Positions 6,780 through 12,486 of a DNA stretch of 12,486 nt are shown in pieces. The stretch lies in NCBI GenBank assembly GCA_041669225.1, contig JBAYBO010000029.1:1-12486 (forward strand), read 5' to 3'. Each line of letters begins with the position of its first letter. Positions within the stretch are counted from its first letter, which is position 1. The translations under genes were made by a program, and so were the position numbers. This stretch comes from UBA1424 sp041669225. GTDB taxonomy: Bacteria; Bacillota_I; Bacilli_A; RFN20; CAG-826. The notes under the pieces were generated by a model. The model ran no database searches, was not told the DNA's origin, and saw only the letters and a list, made by a program, of their open reading frames with translations.

Positions 6780-8756
6780 TTTATTAAGGGTTGCTTTTAT
6801 TTCGAAGATTATATCACGAATTTCCGCCGCTTTTTCGAAATCATAAGTCTTTGCCGCTTCACGCATTTGCTTCTCTAACTCTTTAATTCGCGCTTCAATT
6901 TCGCTTCGTGATGCTTTGGCTGTGAACACCTTAAGAATTTCTTGCTCATCTTCCATATTCTTTAATGGTGGACGTATATCTTTAATAATTGTTTCGGGGA
7001 TGATGCCATTTTCTTCGTTATATGCTGACTGAATTTTTCGACGACGATCGGTTTCGCTAATCGCAAAACGCATCGAATCGGTCATTCTATCGGCATACAT
7101 AATTACTAAACCATTTTTGTTACGGGCAGCCCGCCCAGTCACTTGAATCAAAGAGCGAGACGAACGAAGGAAACCCTCTTTATCGGCATCGAGAATCGCA
7201 ATAAGAGAAACTTCCGGGATATCAAGTCCTTCACGAAGAAGGTTAATTCCAATCAAAACATCATATTTTCCCTTACGCAGTTGATAAATAATTTCCGTCC
7301 GCTCAAGGGTTTTTGTTTCGCTATGAAGATAAGCAACTTTGATGCCTCTTTCTTTCAAATAATCTGTTAAGTCTTCAGCCATACGGATTGTCAATGTCAC
7401 AATCATTGTTCTTTCTTTAGAAAGAATTCTTTGCTTAATCTCATAAATAATATCGTCAATCTGGCCAAGGGTACGACGAACTTCAATGCGAGGATCGATG
7501 AGACCGGTTGGGCGAATAATTTGCTCAATTACTTCGTGGTTTACTTTTCCTAATTCGTAATCTCCCGGTGTCGCTGACGTGCAAATCGTTTGTGGCATAA
7601 TCATCTCGAATTCCGGAAAATTTAATGGGCGGTTATCAAGGGCACTAGGCAAGCGAAAACCGTATTCCACTAATGTCATTTTCCGTGAGCGATCACCGTT
7701 GTACATGCCTCTAACTTGTGGCAATGTGACGTGAGATTCATCAATAATTAGCAAGAAATCATCGGGAAAATAATCAATTAAAGTAAAAGGTCGTTCTCCT
7801 GGTTTTCTTTTATCGATGTGACGAGAGTAGTTTTCAATTCCGGGGCACATGCCAAATTCAAGCATGCTTTCGACGTCTTGCCTAGTTCTCATCTCAAGTC
7901 GTTCAGCCTCAAGTAGCTTTCCTTCCTTACGAAAATATGTGAGTCTTTCTTCAAGTTCGGCCAATATTGTGACTGTCGCTTCTTTTGTTCTCTGCCTTGT
8001 TGAAGCGTGTCCATAAGCGGGAAAAATAGGATATGTTAGGAACGTACGTCTGACTTCGCCAGTCAAAATATCAACCATGCCAATCCGCTCGATTTCATCT
8101 CCAAATGTGTCAATTTTTATAAAATATTCGTCGGTGTGTGGAGGAACGATTTGAATGATGTCACCTTGAACCCGAAAAGAGCCAGGCACGAGGTCCATAT
8201 TATTTCTCGTGTATTGAGAATCAATTAATTTATGAAAAAGTGCTTTCCGGTCAATTGTTTCACCGACGCGAATCTCAAATACTAGATTCCGATATTCATC
8301 AGGATCGGTTAATCCATAAATTGAAGCAACAGATGCGACGACAATCGTGTCTCTTCTTTCCAAAACGGAATTAATCGCGCTTGTCCGCAGCATTTCAATT
8401 TCTTCATTCATAACGGCATTTTTATCAATATATGTATCCGATCTCGGAAGATAAGCTTCCGGTTGATAGAAATCAAAATTGGAAACGAAATATTCAACTC
8501 GACTATCAGGAAATAATTCTTTGAACTCGGCATAGAGCTGACCAGCCAATGTCTTGTTATGAACAAGAACAAGGGTTGGCTTTTGCACTTCTTGTATAAC
8601 ATTGGAAACAGTAAAAGTTTTACCTGTTCCTGTCGCGCCTAAAAGAACCTGAATCGGACGCCTTTTTGTTAAACCAGCAACTAGCTGTTTAATCGCTAAA
8701 GGCTGATCACCGGTCGGTTTATAGGTCGATGTTAATTTAAATTTATGTGTATCCAT
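6777..8756 (-). CDS. uvrB: Excinuclease ABC subunit B
   Basis: A 659-residue UvrB, full length. This cytoplasmic helicase-like ATPase receives damaged DNA from UvrA, verifies the lesion and recruits UvrC. Seen in order: the N-terminal FKLTSTYKPTGDQP; Walker A GATGTGKT (40-47); the beta-hairpin region VSNFDFYQPEAYLP (91-104); the DESH Walker B box (339-342) in LLIIDESHVTLPQVRGMYNGDR; helicase blocks including GINLLREGLDIPEVSLIAILDADKEGFLRS (partial listing) and QVTGRAARN; and a C-terminal UVR motif (about 620-655) that binds UvrC. Three of the four hairpin tyrosines are replaced (see findings). The ATG has no nearby Shine-Dalgarno sequence, and the gap to prfB is only 42 nt, so it probably depends on upstream transcription. 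uvrA, often the next gene, is absent here. Confidence 0.97.
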   Translation of the reverse strand: MDTHKFKLTSTYKPTGDQPLAIKQLVAGLTKRRPIQVLLGATGTGKTFTVSNVIQEVQKPTLVLVHNKTLAGQLYAEFKELFPDSRVEYFVSNFDFYQPEAYLPRSDTYIDKNAVMNEEIEMLRTSAINSVLERRDTIVVASVASIYGLTDPDEYRNLVFEIRVGETIDRKALFHKLIDSQYTRNNMDLVPGSFRVQGDIIQIVPPHTDEYFIKIDTFGDEIERIGMVDILTGEVRRTFLTYPIFPAYGHASTRQRTKEATVTILAELEERLTYFRKEGKLLEAERLEMRTRQDVESMLEFGMCPGIENYSRHIDKRKPGERPFTLIDYFPDDFLLIIDESHVTLPQVRGMYNGDRSRKMTLVEYGFRLPSALDNRPLNFPEFEMIMPQTICTSATPGDYELGKVNHEVIEQIIRPTGLIDPRIEVRRTLGQIDDIIYEIKQRILSKERTMIVTLTIRMAEDLTDYLKERGIKVAYLHSETKTLERTEIIYQLRKGKYDVLIGINLLREGLDIPEVSLIAILDADKEGFLRSSRSLIQVTGRAARNKNGLVIMYADRMTDSMRFAISETDRRRKIQSAYNEENGIIPETIIKDIRPPLKNMEDEQEILKVFTAKASRSEIEARIKELEKQMREAAKTYDFEKAAEIRDIIFEIKATLNK

Positions 8757-8772
8757 AACTGTGCAATTTTGA

Positions 8773-8793
8773 GAGTTTTTCCTGCAGAAACTC
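8773..8793. repeat. Inverted repeat between prfB and uvrB
   Basis: GAGTTT (8773-8778) and AAACTC (8788-8793) can form a 6-bp stem in the 42-nt gap. On the minus strand the only SD-like bases before uvrB (GCAGGAA) fall in its loop, more than 20 nt from the ATG. No U-tract follows, so it is unlikely to be a terminator. Confidence 0.3.
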
Positions 8794-8798
8794 GCTTT

Positions 8799-9921
8799 TT
8801 ATGACAAAACATCCTTTCTATTACGGGCTTCCATATCGAGCATGGCATTTAAAAATCCGTCAATATTTCCGTCCATAACACTATAAACGTCACCTTCTGA
8901 ATAATTCGTGCGATTATCCTTTACTAATGTATACGGGCAAAAAACATATGAACGAATTTGACTACCCCATTCAATTGCTTTTTGTTCGCCAACAATATTT
9001 TTCAAATCATCCTTTTGTCTCGTCTGTTCCAATTCATAGAGCTGGCCTTTTAACATATTCATTGCCATTTCGCGATTAGAAATTTGTGAACGTTCAACTT
9101 GGCAAGAAACGACAATTCCTGTCGGAAGGTGGGTAATACGAATGGCGCTTTCGGTCTTATTGACATTTTGTCCGCCTGCGCCGCCGCTTCGATAAGTATC
9201 AATCTTTAAATCATTTTCATTTATTTCAATGTTTATTTCATTATCAAATTCCGGTACGACATTAACAGAGGCAAACGAGGTGTGACGTCTGGAGTTTGAA
9301 TCAAATGGTGAAATTCTAACAAGACGATGAACGCCCTTTTCGCCTTTTAACAAGCCATAGATATTTTTGCCACGAATGGTAATCGTCACGGTTTTGATGC
9401 CGGCTTCTTCTCCGGCTTGATAGTCGATAACTTGCATTTTATATCGATGTTTCTCGGCCCATCTTACGTACATTCGATATAACATATCGGCCCAATCATG
9501 CGATTCAGTGCCGCCAGCACCAGGATGAATAGTCACAATCGCATTTAAACGATCAAATTTACCTGTAAAATAGAGTTCGGAGCGAAGGCCTTTTACATCT
9601 TGGGAGAGTTCATTAATCATTTCTTCAATGAGTAAAACCATATCCTCATCGCCACCGCTTGTAACTTCAATAAGTTCTTTTAAGTCAGCATGGTTTTTGG
9701 TTATCTTTTGATAAGAATCATAAATTTCTTTGACTTTGTTATATTCGTTAACAATATTAACAGCCCGTTTTTGGTCATTCCAAAAATCAGACTCGTTTTG
9801 AATGGCTTCTAACTCTTTGTTTTTTGCTTCTAAACTAGCGAGGTCAAAGAGAATCACCGAGCCGGTAAACCGCTTTAGTTAATTCACTAAAAACGAAAAT
9901 CAGTTCTTGGAGCTCTTTCAT
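8799..9921 (-). CDS. prfB: Peptide chain release factor 2, expressed by +1 programmed frameshift
   Basis: RF2 hydrolyses peptidyl-tRNA at UGA and UAA codons. Translation starts at the ATG at 9921, which overlaps the secA stop (TAATG), with AAAGGA just upstream. Frame 0 runs 25 codons (MKELQELIFV... to RLGDSL) and meets TGA at 9846-9844. Skipping one T reads GAC and continues in the long frame, giving 373 residues (E. coli RF2 has 365). The stop-codon tripeptide SPF falls at 204-206 and the catalytic GGQ at 249-251, as expected for RF2. A GTG at 9857 would give a 352-residue protein without the N-terminal helix and is not a likely start. Low RF2 raises frameshifting, which is the classic self-regulation loop. 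The functional RF2 and the TGA stop in cls show that UGA is not recoded. Confidence 0.96.
9843..9858 (-). promoter_or_regulatory. prfB +1 programmed frameshift site
   Basis: On the minus strand the site reads GGT GAT TCT CTT TGA C: the CTT-TGA-C slippery stop context that is nearly universal in frameshifting prfB genes. The usual AGGGGG stimulator three bases before CTT is missing. GGTGAT occupies that place; it can pair with the extreme 3' end of 16S rRNA, but in a register shifted from the classical one. Confidence 0.92.
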
Positions 9922-12344
9922 TATTCCTTTTCCTTTACCGATGTTGGTTCCTGAGGAGCATCAATGACTTTGTCATCGTCTTTTGGAACTTCTTCCGGTT
10001 TCTTAATTTGGATAATTGCATTTAATAATTTTAAGCAAACATCTGCTGACACCCTATCAAGCATATCGCGGAATAAGGCATGACCTTCATTAACATAATC
10101 CTGTAGGGGGTTTGTATTAGCATACGAGCGCAAGTAAATGCCTTCGCGTAAACGCGACATAGTATCGATGTGCCGTGTCCAGTTTTGGTCCATTGTTTGA
10201 AGTGCGATTTGACGTTCAACTTGGTTGGCTATTTCTTCGCCCCATTCTTTACGCTTGGCTAAATAACGATCATAGAGCGTATCACCTAAATCTTGTCCCG
10301 CTTCATCAGCTGGGGCTTCATCATAGGCATTAGCTCTAAATGTTCCTTCGCCCATATACCGTGGTTCGACAATCTTACGAAGGTTGTCTCCATTAATCGT
10401 GCCATCCCGTGAGTCGACTGAAATAGCTTTTCTAGCAAGAAATAATCCGGTTGTTTGAAAGAAATCATAGATTAAATCGTTAATGTTATCTGCAAAAAGA
10501 ATTGAATCGCGCTTTTCGTAAATAGCGGTTCTTTGCTTTGCAATAACATCATCATAATCAAGTAAGTTTTTACGAATATCGAAGTTTTTTCCTTCGATTT
10601 GCTTTTGGGCACTAGTGATAAAGTTAGAAAATAGACGGCTTTCTAAAGCTTCAGTTCCTAGTGTTTCAATTCGCTTTTGAACGTTATCGGCTCCAAAACG
10701 ACGCATTAATTCATCGTCAAATGAGACATAGAAACGTGAAAATCCTGGATCGCCTTGACGACCGCTACGACCACGAAGCTGATTGTCAATACGGCGAGCT
10801 TCATGTCGCTCGGTACCTAGCACGGCTAATCCGCCGATGGCTCGAACTTCATCGTCAATTTTAATGTCGGTGCCACGGCCCGCCATGTTTGTCGCAAGCG
10901 TAATCGCGCCTTTTTTACCGGCTAGCGCAATAATCTCTGCTTCGCGAGCGTGGTTCTTGGCATTCAACACTTCGTGCGGTAATCCCGCTTGTGCTAATAA
11001 ACGACTCACTTCTTCAGACGATTCTACGGAAACGGTACCAATAAGGATTGGCTGACCTTTTTCGTGACGTTCTCTTGCTTCTTCGATAAGTGCAACTAGC
11101 TTCGCTGGTTTATGAGCATAAATATAATCAGTGGCATCATCACGAACAACCGGGCGATTTGTTGGAATTGCTACAACGCGCATATTATAAATTTTTCTAA
11201 ATTCTTCTTCTTCGGTTTTGGCCGTTCCAGTCATACCAGATAGTTTTTTGAAAAGACGGAAAAAGTTTTGATAAGTGATTGTCGCAAGCGTTATCGTTTC
11301 CTGTTTAATCTCGACGTTTTCTTTTGCTTGAATGGCTTGTTGCAAACCATCTGAATACTCGCGGCCTTTTAGAATACGACCAGTAAACTGGTCAATCAAC
11401 TGAATTTGATTTTCGCCATCGACCAAATATTCAACATCGCGAGCCATAATATAATTAGCTTTCAAGGCTTGAACAATCCGATGAACGAGGTCCTGATGTT
11501 CAGGATCATATAGGTTGCGAATTCCAAACATTCGTTCGGCACGAGAGTTACCATCTTCAGTTAAGCTACATGTTTTTGTTTTAATGTCGACTTCGAAGTC
11601 TCGTTCCTTTTTAAGTGTTTTAACAAATCGATCGGCAACCGTATATTGCGAGGCACTCGCCTTCGCACCACCAGAAATAATTAATGGGGTTCGGCTTTCA
11701 TCAATTAAAATTGAGTCGGCTTCGTCAATGACAGCAAAGTTAAGACCCCGCAAGACACGAGATTTGGCATTTTGCGCCATATTATCACGCAAATAATCAA
11801 AACCCAGTTCAGAGTTTGTTGTATACGTTATGTCGCAGTGATGGGCCTCTTTTTTTTCAGTGTTTGTTTTATCGCGAATATTAACGCCGACGGTAAGACC
11901 TAAGAAACGATATATTTGTCCCATCCAGTCCGCATCGCGCTGAGCTAAGTATTCGTTGACGGTAACGACGTGCACGCCTTCGCCCTTAAGAGCATTTAAA
12001 TAAACGGCCATTGTTGCAGTCAAGGTCTTACCTTCACCGGTTTTCATTTCAGCCACATCGCCTTGATCAAGAACGAGAGCACCAATTATTTGCACTTGGA
12101 AGGGAAATTGACCAAGTGTTCTGCGCGCGGCTTCACGAGCAACCGCAAAGGCTTCGTACTTGATTGCTTGTGTTGTTTCTCCGTCTCTTAATCTCTGTTT
12201 AAATTCTTCAGTTTTGCCTCTCAAATCATCATCACTTTTAGCGGCCATTTCTTGCTCCAATGCAAGAACCTTCTCGCTTTCACGAAAGTATTTTTTGAGA
12301 ATTTTTTGATCAAAACGGAATATTTTTTCAATAAAATTTGCCAT
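9921..12344 (-). CDS. secA: Protein translocase ATPase SecA
   Basis: An 807-residue motor ATPase that pushes preproteins through SecYEG. Seen in order: the amphipathic N-terminus; the FQVQ block (82-85) before Walker A MKTGEGKT (100-107); Walker B with DEAD (207-210) in FAVIDEADSILIDESRTPLI; the preprotein-crosslinking region; the second nucleotide-binding fold with ATNMAGRGTDI and TERHEARRIDNQLRGRSGRQGDPG; the scaffold LLDYDDV; and the two-helix finger/wing region WTRHIDTMSRLREGI. The C-terminus is a short acidic/Pro tail (KKPEEVPKDDDK...) without the zinc-binding CxCGSGKKYKxC(H/C) motif that many SecAs carry. The ribosome binding site GGAG lies 8 nt before the ATG. A promoter-like element with an internal palindrome lies 36-65 bp upstream. 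prfB starts inside its stop codon, so the two are translationally coupled. Confidence 0.98.
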   Translation of the reverse strand: MANFIEKIFRFDQKILKKYFRESEKVLALEQEMAAKSDDDLRGKTEEFKQRLRDGETTQAIKYEAFAVAREAARRTLGQFPFQVQIIGALVLDQGDVAEMKTGEGKTLTATMAVYLNALKGEGVHVVTVNEYLAQRDADWMGQIYRFLGLTVGVNIRDKTNTEKKEAHHCDITYTTNSELGFDYLRDNMAQNAKSRVLRGLNFAVIDEADSILIDESRTPLIISGGAKASASQYTVADRFVKTLKKERDFEVDIKTKTCSLTEDGNSRAERMFGIRNLYDPEHQDLVHRIVQALKANYIMARDVEYLVDGENQIQLIDQFTGRILKGREYSDGLQQAIQAKENVEIKQETITLATITYQNFFRLFKKLSGMTGTAKTEEEEFRKIYNMRVVAIPTNRPVVRDDATDYIYAHKPAKLVALIEEARERHEKGQPILIGTVSVESSEEVSRLLAQAGLPHEVLNAKNHAREAEIIALAGKKGAITLATNMAGRGTDIKIDDEVRAIGGLAVLGTERHEARRIDNQLRGRSGRQGDPGFSRFYVSFDDELMRRFGADNVQKRIETLGTEALESRLFSNFITSAQKQIEGKNFDIRKNLLDYDDVIAKQRTAIYEKRDSILFADNINDLIYDFFQTTGLFLARKAISVDSRDGTINGDNLRKIVEPRYMGEGTFRANAYDEAPADEAGQDLGDTLYDRYLAKRKEWGEEIANQVERQIALQTMDQNWTRHIDTMSRLREGIYLRSYANTNPLQDYVNEGHALFRDMLDRVSADVCLKLLNAIIQIKKPEEVPKDDDKVIDAPQEPTSVKEKE

Positions 12345-12379
12345 TTTCTACACTCCGACTCTAGTTAGTTAGCCATGTT

Positions 12380-12409
12380 ATTTTACCATTAATGATAATG
12401 GTATGCCAA
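12380..12409 (-). promoter_or_regulatory. Probable secA promoter
   Basis: On the minus strand, TTGGCA (-35, 12409-12404) and TAAAAT (-10, 12385-12380) are separated by 18 bp. This gives a transcription start near 12373 and a leader of about 28 nt before the secA ATG, carrying the GGAG ribosome binding site. Confidence 0.6.
12384..12403. repeat. Perfect 20-bp palindrome in the secA promoter (operator candidate)
   Basis: TACCATTA and TAATGGTA are exact inverted repeats around ATGA. They fill the whole spacer between the -35 and -10 boxes and include two bases of the -10. This is a classic repressor-operator position; the binding protein is unknown. Confidence 0.5.
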
Positions 12410-12419
12410 ACTTATCTTT

Positions 12420-12470
12420 CCCCAATATCTGCTACTCTTGAAATGACAAGAACAGATAGTGATTTTGGGG
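12420..12470. other. Long stacked hairpin upstream of secA
   Basis: Three nested inverted repeats: CCCCAA (12420-12425) with TTGGGG (12465-12470), ATCTG (12427-12431) with CAGAT (12453-12457), and TCTTG (12436-12440) with CAAGA (12447-12451) around a 6-nt loop. This is about 16 bp of pairing with internal loops. It lies upstream of the secA promoter, so it would be at the 3' end of a transcript entering from the right or in a plus-strand RNA. No U-tract directly follows the stem on the minus strand; on the plus strand CTTTTATTAT comes after AGTGGG. Its identity is unknown. Confidence 0.4.
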
Positions 12471-12486
12471 AGTGGGCTTTTATTAT

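Noticed and set aside
9844..9857. prfB as a truncated gene starting at the GTG at 9857, or a pseudogene broken by TGA
   Set aside because: The CTT TGA C context, the upstream coding sequence with a good start and the matching RF2 motif positions show programmed frameshifting, not damage.
10783..11055. Plus-strand open frames inside secA and other genes
   Set aside because: They have no family features and lie opposite strongly conserved coding sequence; they are antisense shadows.
12384..12403. Fur box in the secA promoter
   Set aside because: Only a partial resemblance to GATAATGATAATCATTATC; the exact symmetry is different.
12412..12486. Tail of a minus-strand gene ending in ...VADIGER before a TAA near 12412
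   Set aside because: About 24 residues run in from the edge, but I recognise no family and the stretch is mostly the stacked hairpin; too little to call.

Overview
The window looks like chromosomal DNA from a low-to-moderate GC bacterium of the Bacillota/Mycoplasmatota side of the tree. Gene content is Firmicute-like (secA-prfB pair, single-Trp-codon proteins, strong AGGAG-type ribosome binding sites, an M29 aminopeptidase, a ClsA-type cardiolipin synthase). It uses the standard code: UGA ends the cls gene, and an intact release factor 2 gene is present, so it is not a code-4 Mycoplasma or Spiroplasma. The UvrB tyrosine-motif variant (VSNFDFYQPEAY) and the short SecA without a zinc tail resemble, from memory, Mollicutes-type proteins. 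A standard-code relative such as an Acholeplasma-, Izemoplasma- or RF39-like lineage would fit; this placement is inference.

Layout. Positions 1-1329 (+): the last 31 codons of a sigma-70-family factor (region 4) overlap a single-pass membrane protein that is probably its anti-sigma/sensor partner; a bidirectional hairpin terminator follows. Positions 1388-2617 (-): an M29 metallo-aminopeptidase. Positions 2708-3376 (+): a six-helix DUF308/HdeD-like membrane protein, expressed divergently from the aminopeptidase across a 90-bp region with overlapping promoter-like elements. A second bidirectional terminator (3390-3416) separates it from a long minus-strand cluster. In transcription order (right to left) that cluster is secA, prfB, uvrB, secG, cls, folD and a ThyX-like protein. 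secA and prfB overlap at TAATG, and folD and the ThyX-like gene overlap by 11 nt. secG is followed by its own intrinsic terminator and cls has its own -10-like element, so the cluster is probably two or more transcripts. There is no gene-free stretch over 300 bases.

How the genes fit together. SecA and SecG are the motor and a channel subunit of Sec protein export. Cardiolipin synthase supplies the anionic lipid on which SecA works. RF2 (PrfB) terminates at UGA/UAA and is made through a +1 programmed frameshift at an in-frame UGA. UvrB is the damage-verification helicase of nucleotide excision repair. FolD makes and interconverts 5,10-methylene-THF, and the overlapping ThyX-like protein belongs by sequence to the fold of the flavin-dependent thymidylate synthase that consumes that cofactor, although its signature residues differ.

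Most notable points: the folD/ThyX-like pair, an anti-sigma-like protein with no recognised family signature, the unannotated prfB frameshift, a perfect 20-bp palindrome filling the secA promoter spacer, and a long stacked hairpin just upstream of it. I found no mobile element, CRISPR array, tRNA or rRNA. No clearly new defence or biosynthetic system is visible.
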